A program made the translations under genes and the position numbers. A stretch of DNA of 64,000 bases from Planctomycetota bacterium (GTDB taxonomy: Bacteria > Planctomycetota > Planctomycetia > Planctomycetales > Planctomycetaceae): assembly GCA_014584345.1 (NCBI GenBank), contig JACTNB010000013.1:496001-560000 (forward strand), given 5' to 3'. Positions 8,773 to 17,788 of this stretch are shown here, piece after piece (position 1 is the stretch's first letter; each line of letters starts with the position of its first letter). Below the pieces are notes generated by a model. It was not told the DNA's origin. It did no database searches and saw only the letters and a program-made list of their open reading frames with translations.

Positions 8773-10005
8773 TTACCCGCTCCGAGAAGCGAGCCCCTTG
8801 AGCATAACGAATTCCCGGTCTGTTTGCCGGGAAAAAAGTGCATCCCAATCGGAAATTATCGCACGCTGCCCCACGCCTGGCAACAGCACGGTCCAGCGGG
8901 CCGGTTGGCCTTCGCGCAAGACGACATCCTGCCCCAGAGCCGCCCCACCTCGCACGGTTGCCATGCGGAGCAATTCCACGGGAGGGACATCCGGATACTT
9001 CCGCCGCAGGAATCGAACTTCCTCCCAGAGATTCAAATCCGGATTCGAGCCACGCCCATCGGTCCCCAGGCAAACCCCTACTCCCTGCTGCAACATGGCG
9101 CGAAACGGATGAGCCGAATGCTGGAAAAAGGCATGCGTTCTCGGGCAATAGGCCACTGCGATGCCCGTCCGGGCGAGCGTTTCGATTTCCTCCCGATCGA
9201 AATAATTCCCGTGGGCCACCAAAGCCCGCGGGGCGCGGGCCAGTTCACGCAGGTAATCGAGCGGTCGCAATCCCCGCGGATATCGACGGGCCTCCCACAG
9301 GTTGAGCCGGCGCAGCATCTCCACCAGTTCGCCCCGTCCCTCCGCCAGCAACTCCCGCTCCGCCCGCGTTTCGGCCAGGTGCAGCATGACCGTCGCCTGA
9401 AACTCCACCGCCATGTCCAGGCATTTCCGCAGATCGTCCGGACAGACGGTGTACGGGGCATGGGGGCTGATGCCCAACCGGGCACCTGGCGCTCGATCGG
9501 CCAGAAAACGCCGCAGCAGTCCCCGTTGTTCCGCCGCCTGATCCTCCGAAAAGGCCAGGAACTCGCGGAACAAAGTCAACGTGGGCGCTTCGAGTTGGGT
9601 GTAGGCTTCCAGGTTGTCGTGGGTCATCACTTCTCCCAGCAAGCCCACGCCCGCGGCTGTGGATTCCCTTAAACCGGCAGCGATTGCCTGCGCTGGGTCG
9701 GGTTGGGCTCTCCGGGCAGCCACGGTGCGGCCAATCCAATCGGCAAAGGGGAGCGCGGGCTCCAGCGGCGCTTCCAGGTGACTGAACTCCAGGTGACAAT
9801 GTGCATTCACCAGTTGCGGTATGATCGCGGCCCCCTGCAGGTCCAGGAACCGCGCCGGGGCCTTCGGGGTGATCGCCGTCAGTTGTCCTCGCTGCACCTC
9901 CAGAAACAGATTTTCGTGTGGTACGTCCGAATCGCCCGACCAGAACCAGGCCACTTTCAGCCATCGGGGCGCGTCTGCGTCCTCGTCCGTTTGCGGCAAG
10001 TTCAT
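8773..10005 (-). CDS. Amidohydrolase (cytosine/guanine/aminodeoxyfutalosine deaminase-like)
   Basis: 410 residues from the ATG at 10005; the frame extends upstream through a tandem repeat, but that part is not protein-like. Metal ligands: NAHCHLEF (HxH), HLAETRAERE, ALVAHGNYF and CLGTDGRGSNPDLNLWEE (final Asp) identify the mononuclear-zinc deaminase branch of the amidohydrolase superfamily. Likely substrates are purine- or pyrimidine-type amines or aminodeoxyfutalosine (menaquinone pathway). No mqn genes are nearby, so the substrate stays open. Confidence 0.82.
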   Translation of the reverse strand: MNLPQTDEDADAPRWLKVAWFWSGDSDVPHENLFLEVQRGQLTAITPKAPARFLDLQGAAIIPQLVNAHCHLEFSHLEAPLEPALPFADWIGRTVAARRAQPDPAQAIAAGLRESTAAGVGLLGEVMTHDNLEAYTQLEAPTLTLFREFLAFSEDQAAEQRGLLRRFLADRAPGARLGISPHAPYTVCPDDLRKCLDMAVEFQATVMLHLAETRAERELLAEGRGELVEMLRRLNLWEARRYPRGLRPLDYLRELARAPRALVAHGNYFDREEIETLARTGIAVAYCPRTHAFFQHSAHPFRAMLQQGVGVCLGTDGRGSNPDLNLWEEVRFLRRKYPDVPPVELLRMATVRGGAALGQDVVLREGQPARWTVLLPGVGQRAIISDWDALFSRQTDREFVMLKGLASRSG

Positions 10006-10046
10006 GCTTTGCTTTCCGGTATCGCGGTCATCGACGTGGTTTCCAC

Positions 10047-10122
10047 TTGAATGCCATGAAAATTGAATGCCATGAAAATTGAATGCCATGAAAATTGAAT
10101 GCCATGAAAATTGAATGTCATG
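10047..10122. repeat. Short tandem repeat, 16-bp unit x 4.7
   Basis: The unit TTGAATGCCATGAAAA is repeated four times without error (10047-10110), followed by a partial fifth unit with one change (TTGAATGTCATG). It lies between the start of the amidohydrolase gene (10005) and the stop of the K+ channel gene (10238). Each unit contains CCATG, so on either strand it creates repeated start-like triplets, but no RBS and no sensible protein. Confidence 0.95.
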
Positions 10123-10237
10123 CAAGGTGGGGACGGGAACATGCCGCGTGGAAATTCCCTGCAACGCGGCACGGTGGGCGGAATGCGACTCGACACAGGC
10201 CTGCTACCGATTCCGGCTGCCACGGTTCAACGTCTTC

Positions 10238-11143
10238 TCAAACTTCGCTTTCGATTCTGTCTTCGGAAAGTATTCTCAGGGGAGAGCCGCAATTGCGACA
10301 GAAACGGGCATCCCATTCGTGTCCACGAGACTGGCAACTGCCGCAGGTGATGTCCTGCAGCGTCGAACTCTTGCTGGCCATGACCACTTCCATCGAGAAA
10401 ATACCCGTGGGCACAATAATGATGCTGTAGCCCAGAATCATGGCAATCGAAGCCAGGCATTTTCCCAGGGGCGTGGCCGGGGAAATATCGCCGTAGCCTA
10501 CGGTTGTCATCGTGACAATCGCCCAGTACACACCCGTGGGAATGTTCGTGAAGCCATGCTCGGGCCCCTCCACCAGGTACATCGCCGCCCCCATGATCAG
10601 CACCATTGTCAGCACGACCAGTACGAAGACAACAATTTTATTGCGCGTGGCCTGCAACGCGATCCAGAGGTTTTCGGCTTCCCGCAGACAATGCGCGATT
10701 TTGAGCACGCGGAACACGCGGACCAGACGCAACGCACGGATCACTATCAGGGATTGCGAACCAGGAAAGAACACCGCCAGATACGTCGGTAAAATGGCGA
10801 GTAAATCGATGATGCCGAAAAAACTGAACGCATATTTCCAGGGACGTTCCACGCACGATAACCGCAACACGTACTCCACGGAAAACAGAAAGGTCAACCC
10901 CCATTCAATGCGGAGCAGCAGGAGGCCCCAGTCGCGGCGGATTTCCTCCACGCTTTCGAGCATCACCACAATCACCGAAAGCAGTATGACCAGCAACAGA
11001 ACGATGTCGAAGGCCCGGCCCGCGCGGGTATCGATCCCGAAGGTGATCCGGTTCAATTCACGCTGCCAGGGGGCCAGCGTATTCCCCCCCTCGAACTCAT
11101 CGATCTCGAAACGAATGTGGTGCCGCTTGCCTTGTGGACTCAT
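10238..11143 (-). CDS. Voltage-gated-type potassium channel with C-terminal zinc ribbon
   Basis: 301 residues from the ATG at 11143. A six-helix layout is readable: S1 (FDIVLLLVILLSVIVVML), S2 and S3, an S4-like segment with regularly spaced Arg (IRALRLVRVFRVLKI), and S5. The selectivity filter TMTTVGYGD is followed by S6 (ASIAMILGYSIIIVPTG). After S6 comes a four-Cys ribbon (CGSCQ...CRNCG), an uncommon tail. Its ATG overlaps the TGA of the upstream lipoprotein gene (ATGA), so the two are translationally coupled. Probably an inner-membrane K+ channel; the ribbon might bind zinc and gate or anchor the channel. Confidence 0.9.
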   Translation of the reverse strand: MSPQGKRHHIRFEIDEFEGGNTLAPWQRELNRITFGIDTRAGRAFDIVLLLVILLSVIVVMLESVEEIRRDWGLLLLRIEWGLTFLFSVEYVLRLSCVERPWKYAFSFFGIIDLLAILPTYLAVFFPGSQSLIVIRALRLVRVFRVLKIAHCLREAENLWIALQATRNKIVVFVLVVLTMVLIMGAAMYLVEGPEHGFTNIPTGVYWAIVTMTTVGYGDISPATPLGKCLASIAMILGYSIIIVPTGIFSMEVVMASKSSTLQDITCGSCQSRGHEWDARFCRNCGSPLRILSEDRIESEV

Positions 11144-12123
11144 TGCGACTGCTTTTCCTCGGCCGTGGGAACGAATCGGGACGTGAACAGGTCCTGGGGC
11201 TCGATTTTTCCCGGATCGAGCAGTTCCAGTTCCTCCAACTGTTTCACCAGGGTCGCCCAACGTTCCAACTGCATGGTTCCCCGGAATTCCCCCGAATCCT
11301 CCAGGCACAGGCCACGCAGTGCCGCATAACCTGCGTCGAGTACCTCCACGCTCATTTCCGGGTTGATCCGTTGCAGGTGTGCATGCACTTGGGTGGAGTC
11401 TCGCAGATAGGATGCCCATCCTCGGCTCGCAGCCCGCACGAATCTTTCCACCAGTTCCGGTTGGCTGGCAACCAGGTCCGCATGGGCGATGAGCACGCTG
11501 GAATAGGGATTGAAGCCCAGTTCGGAAAGCATCAGAATGCGGGGACGAGCCCCTTCGCGGCGGGCAATCACCGGTTCGCTGAAGCTGTAGGCCTGCTGGG
11601 CATATTGCTTATCGCGGAGGAACTGGGCAATCGAACCGGTATAGCGGACTACGCGTACCCCTTCCAGATCCACTTTGCTCTTGAGATAATAGGAAAACGC
11701 GGGGGCGTCACTCATGGCCAGCGTCACATTCCGCAACGATTCGAAGGAATCAATTCCCGATTCCTCGTGTACCATGATGCACCTGGGCGAATTCTGCAGT
11801 GGAGCCAGCAGCCCGATCACCTGGGCTCCCTGATGTTGCCCCAAGGCAATGCGATCTCCGTTTGCCACGCCAAAGGTGACCCGTTTTGCTCCCACGCGTT
11901 GAATGACCGGACTATCCGGGCCGCCCGGCAGTATGTCCACTTCCAGGCCTTCTTCCTGAAAATACCCGTTCAGCAGGGCCGCGTAATATCCGCCATGCTC
12001 CGCTTCTGGCAGCCAGTTGAGCGCCAACGTGACTTGATTCGTATCCGTTTCCGGCGCGGGACTCGAACAGGCACTGGCCAGCAGACAGATCAGACAAATC
12101 ACTCCCGTAATCGGTTTCCACAT
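11140..12123 (-). CDS. NMT1/THI5-like periplasmic substrate-binding lipoprotein
   Basis: 327 residues from the ATG at 12123. Residues 1-19 are a lipoprotein signal peptide with lipobox LASAC. The mature protein has the SsuA/THI5-like pattern: VTLALNWLPEAEHGGYYAA, a YFQEEGL helix, VTFGVANGD and a two-lobed fold. Relatives bind thiamine precursors, sulfonates or nitrate for ABC importers. No matching permease or ATPase is next to it; its partner in the operon is a K+ channel, coupled through a 4-bp overlap. It may serve a distant transporter or act as a sensor. Confidence 0.83.
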   Translation of the reverse strand: MWKPITGVICLICLLASACSSPAPETDTNQVTLALNWLPEAEHGGYYAALLNGYFQEEGLEVDILPGGPDSPVIQRVGAKRVTFGVANGDRIALGQHQGAQVIGLLAPLQNSPRCIMVHEESGIDSFESLRNVTLAMSDAPAFSYYLKSKVDLEGVRVVRYTGSIAQFLRDKQYAQQAYSFSEPVIARREGARPRILMLSELGFNPYSSVLIAHADLVASQPELVERFVRAASRGWASYLRDSTQVHAHLQRINPEMSVEVLDAGYAALRGLCLEDSGEFRGTMQLERWATLVKQLEELELLDPGKIEPQDLFTSRFVPTAEEKQSQ

Positions 12124-12682
12124 TCGCGTAGTGTCCTTCCGCCAAGTCCCGGTGCTGTTGCGTGTGCGATCGATGCTTACTCGAAATATCCTCCCTGCGG
12201 CCCTCACTGGCAAGCCTGCACGGACGAGATTTCGGCTGACCGCGGCAACTGGGCCGCATCCCAGCCGTGAATTTTTCGAAGGGTACGCTGTGCGTGCCAT
12301 TCATGCGGTATCCACTCGTGTTTCGCCGCACAATAAGTTGCTCCGAATTGTCCGCGAATTCAACAATAGTCACAGTCTCGTTGCCTGGGAGGGGCCGCGA
12401 ACTCCAACCGACGGTGCTTCGTCCCCTTGCCGATGCAACAAGCACATTCGGCGCAGACGGACAATTTCCCGAAAACATGACATGGATACGTCCGGCTCCC
12501 GGGTCCGCGGGCATGCTCTCGTTCCTGCGTATGCTATTTATTGCTCGGGCAGTGAATGGCTCCTCTGGGACATTCCGTCGGCTTCCCGGGACCCGCGGGA
12601 AACAATTTGGGTCTGTTCCCGCGATTAAACGAGAGAGATGTTCCGTTTTGTCCATCCCAATAGTTGGGGTTGAACGGCCGCC
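12124..12682. other. Intergenic region between divergent genes
   Basis: No gene with a convincing start and protein-like sequence was found. A short palindromic motif (GGGTACGCTGTGCGTGCC) occupies 12281-12298; related copies lie at 21677-21697 and 37135-37152. Promoters for the minus-strand lipoprotein gene and the plus-strand small membrane protein should lie here, but none is clear enough to call. Confidence 0.5.
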
Positions 12683-12844
12683 ATGATGCAAGAACTCTGG
12701 ACCACAATTTGTCTCTATGCCGATTTCTATCGGCACTACGCCACGCAGCGCTGGTCCACCATCACTCCCACGGAATATGGAATTCTGCTGATCGGAGTGG
12801 GGATCTTCGGGTGGGTGCTGTTGAAATCGGTCGATCGCAAGTAA
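12683..12844 (+). CDS. Small single-pass membrane protein (53 aa), unknown function
   Basis: The protein begins MMQELWTTICLYADFYRHYA and ends in a single hydrophobic helix (EYGILLIGVGIFGWVLLKS) followed by VDRK. The layout is one short aromatic amphipathic N-terminal half plus one membrane helix with a positive C-terminal tail. A second ATG follows the first directly. No strong RBS is seen, only GGGG about 15 bases upstream. It is divergent from the lipoprotein gene and convergent with the ABC permease. I do not recognise a family; the clean membrane helix argues for a real gene, but chance cannot be excluded. Confidence 0.45.
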   Translation: MMQELWTTICLYADFYRHYATQRWSTITPTEYGILLIGVGIFGWVLLKSVDRK

Positions 12845-12974
12845 CAGACTCCGTCACGCCCGTCGGTGCCAGCCGCGGTAGGTTGCGGGAATCGGTCCGG
12901 CCTCAGCCATCGCTGGTTCGCGGGGCTCTGTTTCCGTGCCCACGGCTTACCCCCCCCGGCCCAGGGGCCATATG

Positions 12975-13955
12975 TTATTGAGCCTTGCGTGCGGCTTGCA
13001 GTCGGCGTTGCACCGCCAACCGCTTGACGAGTTCGTCTGCAATCACTCCGCCCAGAATCACCAGTCCGATGATGGCGAAATCCAGTTGCGAGGGGATCCC
13101 CGCCAGCACGATGGCGTTGTACAGCACGCGCAGCAGTGCCGCTCCGATGGCCACTCCCACAATGCTCCCTTCTCCCCCGCGCAAACTGCACCCTCCCAAT
13201 ACCGCGGCCGCAATCGCGTACAACTCGTAGAAGTTGCCGTGCGCGCTCGGTTGCACGGTATTCTGGTCAAGCGCGAACAGCATTCCTCCCGCTCCGGCAA
13301 GGCAGGCACACAAGACATAGGCCAGAATCACGAGCCGATCCGTCGCGATGCCACTGAACCGGGCGGCCTGTTCATTGCGGCCCAGGGCCAGCAGATGCCG
13401 CCCCCAGACCGTGCGGTTCAACAAGATCCAGGAAAACAGGGCCGCGACTAAAAACAGGACCGCGGGAACGGGAATCTGCATTCCCAGGCCCAAGTCCAAC
13501 TTCCCCTTGGCGAACCACTTCAGCGTGGCGTAATCACCGCCAAAACGCTGATTACTATCCTCGGTGATCCAGCGGGCCAGACCCCGGTAGAGTAGCAATC
13601 CGCAGAGGGTCACGATGAACGGCTGAATCTTCAACTTGGTGATCAGCAAGCCATGCGATAGCCCGATCCCGAGCGTCACCAGCAGCACGGTCGAAACCGC
13701 TGCGGGTACCGACCAGCCATGCTGTACCAGCAGCCAGGGGAGCAACGATCCGGTCAACCCGATCACCGAGCCGATCGACAGATCGATACCACCGCTCATG
13801 ATCACGAACGCCGCCCCCAGGCTGATCAAGCCGAACAGACTGGTACGGTGCATCAATTGCTCGATGTTTGTCGGCTTCAGGAACGCCGGACTATTCCACG
13901 CGGTAAAGGCGCAAACGACCACCAGCAGACCGAGAATCCCCAGATTTTTTTTCAT
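12975..13955 (-). CDS. RbsC-type sugar ABC transporter permease (orphan)
   Basis: 326 residues, almost wholly hydrophobic with about 8-10 helices. The signature of the ribose/xylose permease family (BPD_transp_2) is present: FVIMSGGIDLSIGSVIGLTG near residue 50, ALGRNEQAARFSGI, and the late AAAVLGGCSLRGGEGS loop that contacts the ATPase. No sugar-binding protein or ABC ATPase gene is adjacent: metX lies about 300 bases upstream and a small membrane protein is downstream. The partner subunits must be encoded elsewhere, or the set has been split. Confidence 0.88.
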   Translation of the reverse strand: MKKNLGILGLLVVVCAFTAWNSPAFLKPTNIEQLMHRTSLFGLISLGAAFVIMSGGIDLSIGSVIGLTGSLLPWLLVQHGWSVPAAVSTVLLVTLGIGLSHGLLITKLKIQPFIVTLCGLLLYRGLARWITEDSNQRFGGDYATLKWFAKGKLDLGLGMQIPVPAVLFLVAALFSWILLNRTVWGRHLLALGRNEQAARFSGIATDRLVILAYVLCACLAGAGGMLFALDQNTVQPSAHGNFYELYAIAAAVLGGCSLRGGEGSIVGVAIGAALLRVLYNAIVLAGIPSQLDFAIIGLVILGGVIADELVKRLAVQRRLQAARKAQ

Positions 13956-14250
13956 GCCGACGTTCTCGCGTACTTGGGCTGGCGTGATTCAAGGAGCGGA
14001 AGACTCGCGCCGATTCGATCATGCACCGTCCCCGAATGCATACCGCCCCGAGCACACGCCGACTTCCTCCCGTAACACCGGCTGTCTTCCTGCGGGACGG
14101 CATTGCTCTTCCGAAGGTCGCTCGACTGTTTCTCTCCGCATCCGGCGTCCGAATAGGATATGGAGCCCTCCAGGGGAACGCAAGCAGGGTTCCGAGGACG
14201 CAACATGCCGCGGGACGGACGATACCGGAAGATAAGCCGACCGGCGCGTC

Positions 14251-15513
14251 TCAACGCGGCTGCAGAAATGCGCGGACCAGTTCGGTCAGTTGATCGATTT
14301 CAATCAGAAAGGAATCGTGTCCATAGGGGCTTTCGAGTTCACAAAAGGTGGCATGACGGCCCAAGGCAATCAGCGAGGAGACAAGTTCCCGAATTTGCGA
14401 GGTGGGAAACAGCCAATCGGTGGTGTAGGAAGTGATCAGAATGCGGGCCGTGGTCTTGGCCAACGCCCCCTCCAGACTGCCGTACCGGGCGGCCAGATCG
14501 AAGTAATCCATCGCCTTGGTGAGGTACAGATAACTGTTGGCGTCGAAACGCTCGACAAACCGCTTCCCCTGGTAATGCAGATAACTTTCGATCTGAAATT
14601 CCGTTTCGCGCTGCATGTCGAAGGCGAAATGGTCGCTGTCCTGCAGGCGGCGACCGAACTTCTTTTCGATCGAGGATTCCGACAAATACGTGATGTGCGC
14701 AATCATGCGAGCCAGCGCCAGCCCGAAGCGGGGCCCCGTTCCCGCTTTGTTCCAGACTTTCGCTGCCTGGGAGGAAGGGTCGTTATCGGAAGGCTCCTGG
14801 GCAACGGCCTGGTAATACTCACCGTTCTGAAAGGCAGGGTCCGCGTAAATGGCACGACGGCCCACCGCATTGAACGCTATTCCCTGGGCCGAAAGATGAG
14901 AGGCCGATGCCAGCACTATCGCCGTATCAATGTGCAAGGGATCTTGCGCCAGCCATTCCAGCACCTGCATGCCTCCCAGACTCCCCCCGATGATTCCGGC
15001 AAGCCGACCGATGCCCAAATGCTTCACCAACTCCCGATGTACCTTCACAATATCTTCTATCGTGATGAACGGAAATTTCAGCCCATACGGGCGACCCGTT
15101 TCGGGATTTTGCGAGCTGGGGCCGGTTGTCCCCTGGCACCCCCCCAGCACATTCGCGCAGATCACAAAATAACGATCCGTGTCCAGTCCCTTGCCCGGTC
15201 CGATGAATTCATCCCACCAGCCAGGCTTGCGTTCTCCCAACTGGTGTCGACCGGCGGCATGGGCATCCCCCGTCAAGGCATGACACACGAAGAAGGCGTT
15301 GTCCTTGGCGGGAGACAATCGCCCATACGTTTCGTAGGTCACCTGAATGGGACCCAGTTTCTGCCCACTTGCCAGCACCAACTGGCCCGGCGGCGCGAAC
15401 AACTCCAACTGATACGTCTGTACAAGACGCTCTTCGTCGGTCGTTCCAAACGGCGTCTGGGAAAACGGCGCTGTCCCGTCGGCCGGGTGAATGTCGGAAA
15501 TCGTGGTTGCCAT
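14251..15513 (-). CDS. metX: Homoserine O-acetyltransferase
   Basis: 420 residues, alpha/beta-hydrolase fold. MetX signatures: ALTGDAHAAG (oxyanion region), GPGKGLDTDRYFVICANVLGG, the nucleophile elbow GGSLGGMQVLEW with the catalytic Ser, DWLFP (catalytic Asp) and SPYGHDSFLIE (catalytic His). It transfers acetyl from acetyl-CoA to homoserine in methionine synthesis; some family members use succinyl-CoA, which sequence alone does not settle. It is divergent from the sulfite reductase gene, so the sulfur-reduction and sulfur-acceptor genes share a 530-base intergenic region. No SAM riboswitch pattern was seen in that region. Confidence 0.93.
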   Translation of the reverse strand: MATTISDIHPADGTAPFSQTPFGTTDEERLVQTYQLELFAPPGQLVLASGQKLGPIQVTYETYGRLSPAKDNAFFVCHALTGDAHAAGRHQLGERKPGWWDEFIGPGKGLDTDRYFVICANVLGGCQGTTGPSSQNPETGRPYGLKFPFITIEDIVKVHRELVKHLGIGRLAGIIGGSLGGMQVLEWLAQDPLHIDTAIVLASASHLSAQGIAFNAVGRRAIYADPAFQNGEYYQAVAQEPSDNDPSSQAAKVWNKAGTGPRFGLALARMIAHITYLSESSIEKKFGRRLQDSDHFAFDMQRETEFQIESYLHYQGKRFVERFDANSYLYLTKAMDYFDLAARYGSLEGALAKTTARILITSYTTDWLFPTSQIRELVSSLIALGRHATFCELESPYGHDSFLIEIDQLTELVRAFLQPR

Positions 15514-16045
15514 GGAGAATGCAAAAACCTTGGCGTGGAATCAACAAGCAAAATCCCCTCAGGGAATTCGGTCTCCGCCGCTCCCTGTACTTCGCTGGCC
15601 CATAGTCTAACAGGCACACCCCGCGAAAAACACCCGCCCGACGCGGAATCCAAGACAGTCGCACACATTACGTGTATTACAACCTCAAGCCGGGTCCGCT
15701 CCCTCACGGATTATACACGTCGGACACGCTTCTCGATTGAAGAAAAATTTGCCTATCGCCGGGCCTCTCCCTACACTTCCATGTCCCTCGATGTGGCCCC
15801 GCCTTCCCGGAATATCGGCTCGCAGATTTTTCTATCTTGTTATCCTGTAGGGGGATACGCTGTAGTTGCGGCGTAGGGGTAATCCGTGTGGAAACGGTAT
15901 TTGGAGTACACCAGCGGGCTGGAGACCGACGCCGGTAGCCCGATTTTTCCCCGCCGAGGGAATCTTGATGGAATCGATTCGTACCTGCTAGACTGCGTCG
16001 GGCGATAGAATCGCCGACAAAACAGAGGAAATTCTCAGGGAAAGA
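15514..16045. other. Divergent intergenic region metX/cysI with a small hairpin
   Basis: This stretch holds the leaders of both sulfur genes. A hairpin at 15997-16018 (GTCGG-GCGA pairing with TCGC-CGAC, one bulged G) lies about 28 bases before the sulfite reductase start. A GGGAAAGA sequence directly precedes that ATG and serves as RBS. No coding sequence or known riboswitch fold was recognised. Confidence 0.45.
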
Positions 16046-17788
16046 ATGAGTACCATGGCGGATGAAACCCCAAGCCAGCCCACCGGTTCCGAGATGAGCA
16101 AGGTGGAATTGACCAAACTCGAAAGTCGCCAGCTTCGTGGAACGATTGGCGAGGAATTGCGGAATGATGCCGACGAGTTTTCGGGCGATGCCGCGCAATT
16201 GCTGAAGTTTCATGGCACCTACATGCAGGATGACCGGGATCAGCGGAATCGGAAGGACGAATCGGGCAAGCGTCTCGGCAAGATTTTCAGCTGCATGATC
16301 CGCACGGGGTTGCCAGGGGGCCTGATGACGGCCGAGCAGTTCCTGGTGCAGATGAACCTGGGTGATCGCCTGGGGGAAGGAACCATGCGGTTGACCACCC
16401 GGCAGGCGCTTCAGTTGCATTCGATTCCCAAGCGGAGCCTGCGGGAAACTATGCACGAAATTAACAAGGCGGGCATGACCTCTCTGGCGGCCTGTGGCGA
16501 CGTGAATCGCAACGTCATGTGCAATCCGCTGCCGTACAAGAACAATCGCGTACTGGACCAGATGCAGGAGGCCGCCGCCGCCATTTCCGCCCATCTCAAG
16601 CCCAGAACTACCGCCTACTACGAGTTGTGGGTGACCGATGAATTCGGGGAAAAGGAGGATCTCTCGGCTTACCAGCCTGTCGAAGAACCGATTTACGGGA
16701 AGACTTACCTCCCCCGGAAATTCAAAATCGGCATCGCACTCCCCGAGGATAATCATGTCGATATCATGACACAGGACATCGGTCTGTTGGGAATCGTGGA
16801 AGGAGGCGAACTCCGCGGATTCGATATGTATGTGGGGGGAGGCATGGGACGCACGCCCTCGGCTGAGAAGACCTTTCCCGCGCTCGGCAAGCCACTGGCC
16901 TATGTTCCGAAGGAGGAAGTGGTCGCGGTCTGCGAGGCGGTGGTGAAGGTTCAGCGGGACTTTGGCGATCGAGCGGATCGCAAGACGGCCCGCATGAAGT
17001 ACCTGGTGGTGAACTGGGGGATCGAGAAATTCCGCGAAAAAGTAGTGGAATATTATGGACGCCCGCTGCAACCGCTGAAAAACGTGCTGATCACCGGTGT
17101 CGACGATTACATGGGCTGGCGCGAACAGGGAGACGGCAAGTGGTTCCTGGGCGTGAACATCGAAAATGGTCGCATCAAGGACGAGGGCCCGTTGCGGATC
17201 AAATCCGGACTACGGGCCGTTCTCGAAAAATATGGGATGCCGGTCCGCTTGACCGCCCTGCAGTCGCTGCTGCTCTGCGACATTGCTCCCGAAGACAAGG
17301 CGGATATCAGCGAAATCTTGCGGTCGCATGGGATCAAGGCAGCCGAGGAGTACACCATTTCCCGTCGCTTTTCGATTGCCTGCCCGGCCCTGCCGATGTG
17401 CGGACTGGCGATCACGGAATCGGAACGGGTGATGCCCAACCTGATGGACGAGATCGAAGCCGAGATGGCGCGGCACGGACTGCAGGAAGAACGGATCAGC
17501 GTGCATATGACAGGCTGTCCGAACGGCTGCGCCCGTCCCTACACGCCGGATGTGGGCCTGGTGGGGAAGGCGGTCGGCAAATACACGCTGTTTCTGGGAG
17601 GGAACACGCAGGGAACGCGGCTAGGCTTTATCTACCAGGACATGGTGAAACTGGAGGAGGTGGTTTCGACGCTCTCTCCCTTGTTTGCCTATTATCAGCG
17701 GGAACGGCAGGGCCAGGAATCCTTCGGGGATTTCTGTCATCGCAAGGGGCCGGACGATCTGTTGAACCAGTCGTCTCAGGCCGCTTGA
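16046..17788 (+). CDS. cysI: Assimilatory sulfite reductase, siroheme/4Fe-4S hemoprotein subunit
   Basis: 580 residues, the usual size for the family. The cluster/siroheme ligands are intact: Cys446 and Cys452 in CPALPMC, and Cys491 and Cys495 in GCPNGC. The ferredoxin-like half-domain motif RLTTRQALQLH and the AACGDVNRNVMCNP siroheme loop are present. It reduces sulfite to sulfide with six electrons. No CysJ flavoprotein gene is adjacent, so electrons may come from ferredoxin. NirA-type nitrite reductases are related; the long motifs fit sulfite reductase better. Its last 13 bases overlap the convergent STAS gene. Confidence 0.9.
   Translation: MSTMADETPSQPTGSEMSKVELTKLESRQLRGTIGEELRNDADEFSGDAAQLLKFHGTYMQDDRDQRNRKDESGKRLGKIFSCMIRTGLPGGLMTAEQFLVQMNLGDRLGEGTMRLTTRQALQLHSIPKRSLRETMHEINKAGMTSLAACGDVNRNVMCNPLPYKNNRVLDQMQEAAAAISAHLKPRTTAYYELWVTDEFGEKEDLSAYQPVEEPIYGKTYLPRKFKIGIALPEDNHVDIMTQDIGLLGIVEGGELRGFDMYVGGGMGRTPSAEKTFPALGKPLAYVPKEEVVAVCEAVVKVQRDFGDRADRKTARMKYLVVNWGIEKFREKVVEYYGRPLQPLKNVLITGVDDYMGWREQGDGKWFLGVNIENGRIKDEGPLRIKSGLRAVLEKYGMPVRLTALQSLLLCDIAPEDKADISEILRSHGIKAAEEYTISRRFSIACPALPMCGLAITESERVMPNLMDEIEAEMARHGLQEERISVHMTGCPNGCARPYTPDVGLVGKAVGKYTLFLGGNTQGTRLGFIYQDMVKLEEVVSTLSPLFAYYQRERQGQESFGDFCHRKGPDDLLNQSSQAA

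Noticed and set aside
10047..10122. Tandem array as a possible CRISPR
   Set aside because: The repeats are directly adjacent with no spacers, and there are no cas genes.
15514..15700. SAM riboswitch upstream of metX
   Set aside because: I looked for the conserved core patterns and did not see them.
14290..15876. 528-codon open frame opposite metX
   Set aside because: Antisense shadow in GC-rich DNA; metX has all catalytic motifs.
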